This document shows positions 26,474 to 33,950 of a stretch of DNA of 34,515 nucleotides, in pieces; positions within the stretch are counted from its first letter, which is position 1; each line of letters starts with the position of its first letter. Position numbers and translations under genes: made by a program. Origin of the DNA: Lichenicola sp964249735 (GTDB taxonomy: Bacteria > Pseudomonadota > Alphaproteobacteria > Acetobacterales > Acetobacteraceae); contig CAXUDP010000031.1 in NCBI GenBank assembly GCA_964249735.1, positions 1-34,515 on the forward strand, read 5' to 3'. The notes under the pieces were generated by a model that saw nothing but the letters and a program-made list of their open reading frames with translations, was not told where the DNA came from and ran no database searches.

Positions 26474-27817
26474 GTGAAGCTTCGTTTTGCACCAAGCCCG
26501 ACCGGTCTGCTGCATGTCGGCAACGCCCGCCAGGCGGTGGCCAACGCGCTGCACGCCAGGCGCCACGGCGCCGGCTTCCTGCTCCGGATCGACGATACCG
26601 ACGCCGAACGCTCGCGCGAGGAGCACGTGGCCGGGATCCAGCACGACCTGCGCTGGCTCGGGCTCGAATGGGACGAGATGGTACGCCAGTCGGAGCGCGT
26701 CGAGCGCTACCAGGCGGCGGCGGCGCGGCTGAAGCAGGTCGGCCGGCTCTATCCCTGCTTCGAGAGCGAGGAGGAGCTGCGCGCCAAGCGCGAGCAGCGC
26801 CTCCGCCAGCGCCGGCCGCCGGTTTATGATCGCGCCATGCTGCGCCTGACCCCGGAACAGCGCGCCCAGGCGGAGGCCAACGGCAAGCAGCCGTATTGGC
26901 GGTTCCGGTTGTCCGACGGCCTGATGTCCTGGGACGACCTAGTGCAGGGGCGGACGGAGGTGAAGCTCCCCTCGGTGTCCGATCCGGTGCTGATCCGCGC
27001 CGACGGCACAGTGCTCTACACCTTCGCCTCGGTGGTGGACGACCTGGAGCTCGGCATCACCCACGTGCTGCGCGGCGAGGACCACGTCACCAACACCGGG
27101 GTGCAGCTCGACATCATCGAGGCGTTGGGCGGACGGCCGGACCGGTTCAGCTTTGCCCACCTGCCGCTCCTGCTCGACGAGGCGGGGTCGAAGCTGTCCA
27201 AGCGGTTCGACGGTCTGTCGCTGCGGGCGCTTCGCCATGACGGGGTGGAGCCGACCGCGCTGCTGGCCTATCTCGCCCGCCTCGGCACCTCCGAGGACCC
27301 GCAGCCGCTGCCGTTCGATACGCTGGCAACCGGTTACGACCTGCGCCGGGTGTCGAAGTCGCCGGCCCGCTTCGACATGCGCCAGCTCCTGGCGCTGAAC
27401 CGGCGCGCCATGCACGTCATGCCGTTCGAGCAGGTGCGCGACCGGCTGCCGGAGGGGGCCACGGAAGCGTTCTGGAACGCGGTGCGCGGCAACGTCGACA
27501 TGCTGTCCGAGCTGCGGCACTGGTGGGACGTGGTCAGCGGCAGCATCGTGCCCCCGGTGCAGGAGGAGGAGACCGACTTCCTGCTCCAGGCGATCGACGT
27601 GCTGCCCTCCGATGAGCCGGATCATCGCTGGAACGACACCACCTGGTCGAGCTGGACCGAGGCGTTGCGCGAGTCGAGCGGCCGCAAGGGGCGGGCGCTG
27701 TTCCATCCGCTGAGACTGGCCCTGACCGGCGAGGAGCAGGGACCGGAACTGCGTGACCTGCTGCCGCTGATGGGCCATGAACGGGTGAGCGGCCGGCTTC
27801 GCATGGCGGCAAGCTGA
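26474..27817 (+). CDS. gltX: Glutamyl-tRNA synthetase (short paralogue)
   Basis: The product has 447 residues of class I GluRS. The HIGH-type motif is in PSPTGLLHVGN (about 8-18) and the KMSKS-type motif is KLSKR at 240-244. Other family segments are LLRIDDTDAERS, FRLSDG with the DPVLIRADGTVLYTFASVVDD stretch, and GEDHVTNT. The C-terminal anticodon-binding region (from about 320) is shorter than in E. coli GluRS. Alphaproteobacteria often have two GltX proteins, one charging a subset of tRNAs with GatCAB downstream; this may be the second, but I cannot see the other copy. The GTG start at 26474 is used because MKLRFAPSPTG is the family start. It is 12 bases after the small acidic gene. Confidence 0.92.
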   Translation: MKLRFAPSPTGLLHVGNARQAVANALHARRHGAGFLLRIDDTDAERSREEHVAGIQHDLRWLGLEWDEMVRQSERVERYQAAAARLKQVGRLYPCFESEEELRAKREQRLRQRRPPVYDRAMLRLTPEQRAQAEANGKQPYWRFRLSDGLMSWDDLVQGRTEVKLPSVSDPVLIRADGTVLYTFASVVDDLELGITHVLRGEDHVTNTGVQLDIIEALGGRPDRFSFAHLPLLLDEAGSKLSKRFDGLSLRALRHDGVEPTALLAYLARLGTSEDPQPLPFDTLATGYDLRRVSKSPARFDMRQLLALNRRAMHVMPFEQVRDRLPEGATEAFWNAVRGNVDMLSELRHWWDVVSGSIVPPVQEEETDFLLQAIDVLPSDEPDHRWNDTTWSSWTEALRESSGRKGRALFHPLRLALTGEEQGPELRDLLPLMGHERVSGRLRMAAS

Positions 27818-28049
27818 CGACAAAGGTTACATGAACAAGAAGCAATCTGGTAGTGGAGGATAAAGCGGCATATTGAGCATCACGAATGGTGCGATGCGCA
27901 AGATGGCGCAGGATCAGGACGGCATGGCCGGGTGGCCGTGTCGCAGTCAAGTGCAAGGCTTCCCGAGGGGAGCGCGGCGAACCGGAAGCCGCCTGCATGG
28001 CCGGGCCATGGCGAGGCGATCGATGGGTGCCGTATCAACGAGGCGCGGA
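27818..28049 (+). promoter_or_regulatory. Leader region of the cyo operon
   Basis: This 232-base gap between gltX and cyoA should hold the cyo promoter; no convincing -35/-10 pair stands out. It contains a strong ribosome-like GGAGGA (27855-27860). An in-frame TTG (27873) could add a 59-residue extension to CyoA, but would destroy its signal sequence position. The 11-base GCATGGCCGGG occurs twice (27922-27932 and 27995-28005). The second copy is part of the near-palindrome CATGGCC-G-GGCCATG (27996-28010). Confidence 0.4.
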
Positions 28050-28922
28050 ATGATTACCAAGAGACTGCCGTTCCTGATCAGGGCCCTCGCCCTGGCGGCC
28101 CTTGCGTCGCTGGACGGGTGCAAATACTCGATCCTCGACCCGAAAGGGGCGATCGGTGCGGCAGAGAAATCGCTGATCCTGACCTCGACCTACGCCATGC
28201 TGGTCATCGTGGTGCCGGTGATCATCCTGACCCTGTGGTTCGGCTGGCGCTACCGCGAAGGTGCGGGCGCGCGCTACGAGCCGGACTGGGGTCATTCCGG
28301 GGTGATCGAGATCTTCTGCTGGGGCATTCCCTGCGCGATCATCGCCTTCCTGGGATACCTGACCTGGGTCAGCACCCACGCCCTGGATCCCTACAAGGCG
28401 CTCGACAGCCAGAAGAAGCCGCTGGTGATCGACGTGGTGGCGTTGAACTGGAAGTGGCTGTTCATCTATCCCGACCAGCACGTCGCCACCATCAACGAGG
28501 TGGCATTCCCGGTCGGAACCCCGGTCGACTTCCGGATCACGTCGGACTCCGTGATGAACTCGTTCTTCATCCCTGAGCTCGGCAGCCAGATCTACGCCAT
28601 GGCCGGCATGCGCACGCAGTTGCACCTGATCGCGGACCGGGAAGGGACCTTTCCCGGGTTGTCTGCGATGTATAGCGGGCGTGGCTTTTCGGACATGCAT
28701 TTCAACGCTATCGCCACCACCGAGGGAAAGTTCGCCGACTGGGTGTCGAATGCGCAGAAGTCGAGCGTCCCGCTCAACGCCGGCGACTACACAAGGATCG
28801 CGGCTCCGGAGGAGAAGGCGCCGGTGCAGTACTTCTCGGCCGTCGAGCCGAACCTGTTCAACGAGATCATCGCGAAATACATGGGCAAGGCCGAGAGTTT
28901 CCACTCCGGCGTGAAGGAGTAG
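28050..28922 (+). CDS. cyoA: Ubiquinol oxidase (cytochrome bo3) subunit II
   Basis: The product has 290 residues from the ATG at 28050. That start gives a lipoprotein signal with lipobox LDGC at residues 21-24, as in other CyoA proteins. Two membrane helices follow (about 40-65 and 82-105), then a periplasmic cupredoxin-like domain. VNSFFIPELGSQIYAMAGM-type sequence is present (here MNSFFIPELGSQIYAMAGM), and the cysteine and histidine ligands of the CuA site are absent. That marks a quinol rather than cytochrome c oxidase. A TTG at 27873 would extend the protein by 59 unlikely residues. cyoB starts seven bases after its stop. Role: quinol-side subunit of the terminal oxidase. Confidence 0.93.
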   Translation: MITKRLPFLIRALALAALASLDGCKYSILDPKGAIGAAEKSLILTSTYAMLVIVVPVIILTLWFGWRYREGAGARYEPDWGHSGVIEIFCWGIPCAIIAFLGYLTWVSTHALDPYKALDSQKKPLVIDVVALNWKWLFIYPDQHVATINEVAFPVGTPVDFRITSDSVMNSFFIPELGSQIYAMAGMRTQLHLIADREGTFPGLSAMYSGRGFSDMHFNAIATTEGKFADWVSNAQKSSVPLNAGDYTRIAAPEEKAPVQYFSAVEPNLFNEIIAKYMGKAESFHSGVKE

Positions 28923-28929
28923 CAGGATC

Positions 28930-30930
28930 ATGCTGGGGAGAATGACCCTCGCGGACGTGGCCATGCTGGACTCGCCGATCATCATGATGGCGGGCCTGTT
29001 CATGGGCCTGATGGTCGCGGCCATCGTCGGCACCATCACCTATACCAAGAGCTGGGTGTACCTCTGGAAGGAGTGGATCACCTCCGTCGATCACAAGAAG
29101 ATCGGCATCATGTACATCATCGTCGCCATCGTGATGCTGCTGCGCGGCTTCTCCGACGCGATCATGATGCGGGCGCAGCAGGCGATGGCCTATGGCGGCC
29201 ATGCCGGCTACCTGCCGCCGCACCACTACGACCAGATCTTCACCGCCCACGGCACCATCATGATCTTCTTCATGGCCATGCCGTTCATGATCGGGCTGAT
29301 GAACATCGCCGTGCCGCTGCAGATCGGCGCGCGCGACGTGGCGTTCCCGTTCCTGAACTCGTTCTCGTTCTGGATGACCGCGGTCGGCGCCATCCTGGTG
29401 AACGTGTCGCTGGTGCTGGGCGAGTTCGGCCAGACCGGCTGGCTGGCCTATCCGCCGCTGTCCGAGCTCAAGTTCAGCCCCGGCGTCGGCGTCGACTACT
29501 ACATCTGGTCGCTGCAGCTCACGGGCCTTGGCACGCTGCTCACCGGCGTCAACTTCTTCGTCACCATCGTCAAGATGCGCGCGCCGGGCATGACCTGGAT
29601 GCGCATGCCGATCTTCACCTGGACCATCCTGTGCACGGCCATCCTGATCATGGCCGCGTTCCCGATCCTGACCGTGACGTTCGGGATGCTGTCGCTGGAC
29701 CGCTACCTCGGCATGCACTTCTTCACCAACGAGCTTGGTGGAAACCAGATGATGTACGTCAACCTCATCTGGGCCTGGGGCCATCCGGAGGTGTACATCC
29801 TGATCCTGCCGGCCTTCGGCGTGTTCTCCGAGGTGGTGCCGACCTTCAGCCAGAAGCGCCTGTTCGGCTACAAGGCGATGGTCTACGCCACCGTCTGCAT
29901 CACCTTCCTGAGCTTCGTGGTCTGGCTGCACCACTTCTTCACCATGGGCTCCAGCGCCAACGTGAACGCCTTCTTCGGCATCACGACCATGATCATCTCC
30001 ATCCCGACGGGCGTGAAGATCTTCAACTGGCTGTTCACCATGTATCGGGGGCGCATCCAGTACACCTCCATGATGCTGTGGACGATGGGCTTCATGGTCA
30101 CCTTCGTGATCGGCGGCATGACTGGCGTGATGCTGGCCCTGCCCGGCAACGACTGGGTGCTGCACAACTCGCTGTTCCTGATCGCTCACTTCCACAACGT
30201 GATCATCGGCGGCGTGTTCTTCGGCTACATGGCCGGCCTGACCTACTGGTTCCCCAAGGCGACCGGCTTCAAGCTCAACGACAGCTGGGGCAAGGCCTCG
30301 TTCTGGTTCTGGCTCACCGGCTTCTACGTCGCCTTCATGCCGCTCTACGTGCTGGGCTTCCTCGGCATGACCCGTCGCATGAACCACTACGACAACCCGC
30401 AATGGACGCCCTATCTGTGGATCGCCGCGTTCGGCGCGCTGATCATCGCTGCCGGCATCGCCTGCACGGTGATCGGCCTCGTGGTCAGCATCCGTCAGCG
30501 CCACCTGCCGCAGAACCAGGACGTGACCGGCGATCCGTGGAACGGCCGCACCATCGAGTGGTCCACCTCCTCGCCGCCGCCGTTCTACAACTTCGCCGTG
30601 CTGCCGCACATCGACGCCCTGGACGCCTTCAACGAGACCAAGAAGCGCGGCCAGGAAGCGCGCGAGACGCCGGTCTATTCCGACATCCACATGCCCCGGA
30701 ACACGCCGGCCGGCTTCATCATGTCGGTGGCGGCCGGGATCGTCGGCTTCGCGCTGATCTGGCACATCTGGTGGCTGGCGATCATCGGCATGCTGGGCGT
30801 GGTCGGGACCTTCATCGTCCGCTCCTGCAACGACGACATCGACTACTACGTGCCGGCGGCCGAGGTGGCGCGTATCGAGGGGCTGCACAACGCACGCGTG
30901 GCGCAGCTGGAGCTGACCCATGTCGCCTGA
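28930..30930 (+). CDS. cyoB: Ubiquinol oxidase (cytochrome bo3) subunit I
   Basis: The product has 666 residues, as in E. coli, with about 15 membrane helices. Numbering runs one ahead of E. coli. Haem ligands His107 and His422, His420 for the high-spin haem, and CuB ligands His285, His334 and His335 are present, as is the cross-linked Tyr289. D-channel residues Asn125, Asp136 and Glu287 and K-channel Lys363 are intact, so proton pumping is expected. Ubiquinone-site residues Arg72, Asp76, His99 and Gln102 are also all present. AGGA lies just ahead of the ATG. cyoC starts inside its last codons. It reduces oxygen with ubiquinol at the inner membrane. Confidence 0.97.
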   Translation: MLGRMTLADVAMLDSPIIMMAGLFMGLMVAAIVGTITYTKSWVYLWKEWITSVDHKKIGIMYIIVAIVMLLRGFSDAIMMRAQQAMAYGGHAGYLPPHHYDQIFTAHGTIMIFFMAMPFMIGLMNIAVPLQIGARDVAFPFLNSFSFWMTAVGAILVNVSLVLGEFGQTGWLAYPPLSELKFSPGVGVDYYIWSLQLTGLGTLLTGVNFFVTIVKMRAPGMTWMRMPIFTWTILCTAILIMAAFPILTVTFGMLSLDRYLGMHFFTNELGGNQMMYVNLIWAWGHPEVYILILPAFGVFSEVVPTFSQKRLFGYKAMVYATVCITFLSFVVWLHHFFTMGSSANVNAFFGITTMIISIPTGVKIFNWLFTMYRGRIQYTSMMLWTMGFMVTFVIGGMTGVMLALPGNDWVLHNSLFLIAHFHNVIIGGVFFGYMAGLTYWFPKATGFKLNDSWGKASFWFWLTGFYVAFMPLYVLGFLGMTRRMNHYDNPQWTPYLWIAAFGALIIAAGIACTVIGLVVSIRQRHLPQNQDVTGDPWNGRTIEWSTSSPPPFYNFAVLPHIDALDAFNETKKRGQEARETPVYSDIHMPRNTPAGFIMSVAAGIVGFALIWHIWWLAIIGMLGVVGTFIVRSCNDDIDYYVPAAEVARIEGLHNARVAQLELTHVA

Positions 30931-31534
30931 CAGCCTCGTCGCCCACCACGGCGAGTTCGCTGAGGACCATTCCCACGAGCCGAACAACGTGTTCGGCTTC
31001 TGGCTCTACCTGATGACCGACTGCATCCTGTTCGCGACCCTGTTCGCGGGCTTCGCGGTCAGCCGGCACCAGTATGCGGGCGACGTCAGCGGCCATGACA
31101 TCTTCGACCTCAAATATGTGGGGGTCGAAACCGCGCTGCTGCTGGTCAGCTCTTCGACCTATGGCTTCGCCATGATCGGCGCCTACCAGCACAAGCTGAA
31201 CCAGGTGCTGGTCTGGCTCGGCATCACCTTCCTGCTCGGCGCCGGCTTCGTCGGCATGGAGATCAACGAGTTCCATCACCTGGTGGCCGAAGGGCACGGG
31301 CCGGACCGCAGCGCGTTCCTGTCGGCGTTCTTCACCCTGGTCGGCACCCACGGGCTGCACGTCACCTGCGGCCTGCTGTGGATGCTGGTGCTGGTGGTGC
31401 AGCTCACCGTGCTGCGCAAGCCGCTCGACACCCGCTACATCAACCGGCTGATGTGCCTGAGCCTGTTCTGGCACTTCCTGGACATCGTCTGGATCTGCGT
31501 GTTCAGCCTGGTCTATCTGATGGGAGTCCGCTGA
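30920..31534 (+). CDS. cyoC: Ubiquinol oxidase subunit III
   Basis: The product has 204 residues with five membrane helices. The N terminus is a short cytoplasmic stretch (HSHEPNNVFGFWLYLMTDCILFATLF). The family segments GMEINEFHHL and FFTLVGTHGLHVTCGL are present; the central region is close to E. coli CyoC. The ATG at 30920 lies within the last codons of cyoB (an 11-base overlap), and the stop overlaps the cyoD start as TGATG. This subunit stabilises the haem-copper core and helps assembly. No unusual features. Confidence 0.95.
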   Translation: MSPDSLVAHHGEFAEDHSHEPNNVFGFWLYLMTDCILFATLFAGFAVSRHQYAGDVSGHDIFDLKYVGVETALLLVSSSTYGFAMIGAYQHKLNQVLVWLGITFLLGAGFVGMEINEFHHLVAEGHGPDRSAFLSAFFTLVGTHGLHVTCGLLWMLVLVVQLTVLRKPLDTRYINRLMCLSLFWHFLDIVWICVFSLVYLMGVR

Positions 31535-31959
31535 TGGACCATCCGGCACTCCACGGCCATTCGCACCAGACCCACATCGAAGGGTCTGGCGGCGCCGGTC
31601 ATGCGGGCTACGGCGCCTACGGCGTCGGCTTCGCCTTGTCGGTGATCCTGACGGTCGCGGCGTTCTACCCGATCATGGTGCCCGGCACGTTGCCGGTCGG
31701 CTGGGTGGTGCCGCTGGTCACCACCCTGGCGGTGGTGCAGATCTTCGTCCACCTGGTGTGCTTCCTGCACATGAGCGCCGGCTCCGAGCAGCGCTGGAAC
31801 GTCACCGCCTTCGGCTTCGCCCTGCTGGTGGTGTTCATCCTGATCGGCGGCTCGCTGTGGATCATGCGCAGCATGAGCATCGGCATGGCCGATCCCGACG
31901 TGCCGGCGGTGGCCACCCAGGGCCATTCCGACAAGATGGGCAACATGAACGGCATGTAG
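31534..31959 (+). CDS. cyoD: Ubiquinol oxidase subunit IV, with His- and Met-rich ends
   Basis: The product has 141 residues, longer than the 109 of E. coli CyoD. The core has three membrane helices (VGFALSVILTVAAFYPIM, then VVPLVTTLAVVQIFVHLVCFLHM, then a helix from WNVTAFGFALLVVF). The extra length is at the ends: an N-terminal run HPALHGHSHQTH and a C-terminal tail with GHSDKMGNMNGM. Such residues could bind copper, but this is a guess. The start overlaps the cyoC stop (TGATG). A strong hairpin terminator lies 27 bases after the stop. It is the last operon gene; CyoE (haem O synthase) is not in the window. Confidence 0.93.
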   Translation: MDHPALHGHSHQTHIEGSGGAGHAGYGAYGVGFALSVILTVAAFYPIMVPGTLPVGWVVPLVTTLAVVQIFVHLVCFLHMSAGSEQRWNVTAFGFALLVVFILIGGSLWIMRSMSIGMADPDVPAVATQGHSDKMGNMNGM

Positions 31960-31986
31960 CGGATCGCCGCCTGCCGCGTGTCCCGA

Positions 31987-32011
31987 CGCCCGCTGCTTCC
32001 GGCAGCGGGCG
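31987..32011 (+). terminator. Rho-independent terminator of the cyo operon
   Basis: CGCCCGCTGC (31987-31996), TTCCG, then GCAGCGGGCG (32002-32011): a perfect 10-bp GC-rich stem with a five-base loop, followed directly by TTT. The T run is short. It begins 27 bases after the cyoD stop and ends eight bases before the convergent minus-strand gene end. Confidence 0.8.
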
Positions 32012-32019
32012 TTTCGCGT

Positions 32020-32460
32020 TCAACGGGGGCAGGGCACGTCCGGCGTCGAGCCGCGGTCGCACCCGCTGCGGAAAACCACCTCCGCCTGCTCGCGGTTGAG
32101 CCGCTCGATCGAGAAGATGACCAGGCTTTCCGGATCCTCGCCGTTGGTATCCACCTCGATCACTGTTTGTCCTGGCCGAGCGAACAGGAAGGTGCAGGTG
32201 TTCAACTCGGTGCCGCTGCAGCTCACCAGCTCGGCATACCGATGCCTGACGCTGCTGATGATCCCGCCACCGTGATCGTTCAGCTCACGGTCGGACCGGT
32301 CGACGGGCACGGCGCGGAACGAATGATAGCCCCGGGCCCGCAGGACATGCGCGAAGTGCCGGAAGCCGGGCAGGGGAAGCGGGTCGTCCTGCCGATCCCA
32401 GGCCTGGGCTTGCGCCGGACCCTGGCCTGCGAGCAGCCAGACCATCAGCAACGGCAACAT
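32020..32460 (-). CDS. Small secreted cysteine-containing protein, function unknown
   Basis: The product has 146 residues. The ATG at 32460 is followed by a signal peptide (hydrophobic MLPLLMVWLLAG, cleavage near AQA-QAW at about residue 19). The mature protein of about 125 residues has four cysteines in two close pairs (LVSCSGTELNTC and SGCDRGSTPDVPC), compatible with two disulfides in the periplasm. I do not recognise a family. The start lies five bases after the MATE stop, with only a GAAAGAA-like site, so it is probably translated by coupling to the MATE gene. A TTG at 32469 is an alternative start. It converges on cyoD, separated by the terminator. Confidence 0.72.
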   Translation of the reverse strand: MLPLLMVWLLAGQGPAQAQAWDRQDDPLPLPGFRHFAHVLRARGYHSFRAVPVDRSDRELNDHGGGIISSVRHRYAELVSCSGTELNTCTFLFARPGQTVIEVDTNGEDPESLVIFSIERLNREQAEVVFRSGCDRGSTPDVPCPR

Positions 32461-32465
32461 TTCTT

Positions 32466-33845
32466 TCAACGTGTGGAGTGCCCAGGCCTGCCTGGTCGCG
32501 TGATCCACACGAACCGGGTCGCCATCATGACCGCGACCGATGCCAGGGCCACCGCCAACGCCGTCCATAGTCCGGCCGCGCCGTATCCGAGCCGGAACGC
32601 CAGCAGCCACCCGAGCGGCACACCCATCAGCCAGTAGCCGACCTGCGCCAGCACCATCGGCTTCGTGGTGTCACCCATCCCGCGCAGCGCTCCGATCGCC
32701 ACCACCTGCACCCCGTCCGCCACCTGGAACAAGGCCAGGATGCCGAGCAGGGTCACCGCGATCCGGAACGCGGTCCGGTTTGCCGCGACCGACCGGTCCA
32801 GGAACGCCGACGCCACCAGATCCGGCGTGAGGAGCAGCACCAGCCCGATCGCGCCCATGACCAGGACCGCCATGCCGATCGCCACCAGCCCCGCGCGTCG
32901 CACCGCCGCCTGGTTCCCGGCCCCGGTGGCCAGCCCCACCCGTACGTTCGCCGCCTGGCCCAGCGCCATCGGCACCATGAAGGTGAAGGTGCCGATGCTG
33001 AGCACGATCTGGTGCGCCGCCAGCGCCGCGGTGCCGAGCAGTCCCGCCGCCAGCCCCGCCAGCAGGAACATCAGCACTTCGCCCGCGATCGTCGCCATGA
33101 TCGGCAACCCGAGCCGAAGCAGCGGCCCGAGTTCGCCCGGATCCGGGCGCGGCGGCGTCACCAGCCGCCCACGGCGCCGGCTGCCGTGCAGGCAGCCGAA
33201 CAGCACCAGCATCGTGGCCCACAGGGTGGCGGCGCTGGCGATCGCCGAGCCGCGCAGCCCCAGCCCCGGCAGCCCGGCCACGCCGTAGATCAGCGCATAG
33301 TTCAACAGCCCGTTGCCGACCGCCATCGCCGGCGTGATCCGAAGCAGCAGCCCGGCCTGGTCGATCGCCGGCAGGATCGCCCGCATGGTGCCGAGCCCGG
33401 CCACGTAGGCCGGCGTCCCCCAGCGCAGGATGCCGAGATAGGTGCCGACGTCGTGCGCCAGCGGCGCCGGCTCGCCAAGGCGGCGCAGGATCGGCTCGGC
33501 CAGGCTGAACAGCGCGAACAACGGCACCGACAGCAGGAGCCCCAGGCACAGCCCGGTGCCGTACAGCCCGGCGATGCGACGCGGTTGGCCTGCCCCGCGG
33601 GCCTGCGCGGCCAGGATGCCGGCCGCCATCAGCACGCCCTGCAGCGCCGCGCCGACGGCGAAGAACAGCGTGCCGGACAGGCCGCCCGCCGCCACCGCCC
33701 AGTCGCCGAGCCCGCCCAGCAGCACGGTGTCGGTCAGCCCCATGGCGATCTCCGACAGGCTGACGATCGCCAGCGGCACCGCCAGGCGCAGGAGGGCCGC
33801 GGCATGCGCCGTCCTGCCGGCCTCGATGGTTTGCGCCGCGGTCAT
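32466..33845 (-). CDS. MATE-family multidrug/sodium antiporter
   Basis: The product has 459 residues with about 12 membrane helices, the standard size for NorM/MATE exporters, which expel cationic drugs or metabolites in exchange for Na+ or H+. The first helix region reads AVPLAIVSLSEIAMGLTDTVLLGGLG. The second half repeats the pattern (GLPIMATIAGEVLMFLLAG, GTAALAAHQIVLSIGTFTFMVPMALGQAANVRVG). ATG 33845 was chosen because GGAG lies about six bases upstream; the frame is open to 33881 but without similarity. It is divergent from cysS. The small secreted protein follows five bases after its stop, so both may be produced together. The transported compound is unknown. Confidence 0.9.
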   Translation of the reverse strand: MTAAQTIEAGRTAHAAALLRLAVPLAIVSLSEIAMGLTDTVLLGGLGDWAVAAGGLSGTLFFAVGAALQGVLMAAGILAAQARGAGQPRRIAGLYGTGLCLGLLLSVPLFALFSLAEPILRRLGEPAPLAHDVGTYLGILRWGTPAYVAGLGTMRAILPAIDQAGLLLRITPAMAVGNGLLNYALIYGVAGLPGLGLRGSAIASAATLWATMLVLFGCLHGSRRRGRLVTPPRPDPGELGPLLRLGLPIMATIAGEVLMFLLAGLAAGLLGTAALAAHQIVLSIGTFTFMVPMALGQAANVRVGLATGAGNQAAVRRAGLVAIGMAVLVMGAIGLVLLLTPDLVASAFLDRSVAANRTAFRIAVTLLGILALFQVADGVQVVAIGALRGMGDTTKPMVLAQVGYWLMGVPLGWLLAFRLGYGAAGLWTALAVALASVAVMMATRFVWITRPGRPGHSTR

Positions 33846-33950
33846 CGCTTCTCCGTCTGGGGCGCCAGGGCGCCCTGCCACCCGCCCTGCTCGCCGCTCT
33901 GCCTGCCGCCATGCTTGCAGCCCCGGAACCGATGCCGCAAAACCGCCCGA

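Noticed and set aside
27873..28049. N-terminal extension of CyoA from TTG 27873
   Set aside because: The extension is Arg/Gly-rich and would place the lipoprotein signal internally. The ATG at 28050 gives a proper signal and lipobox.
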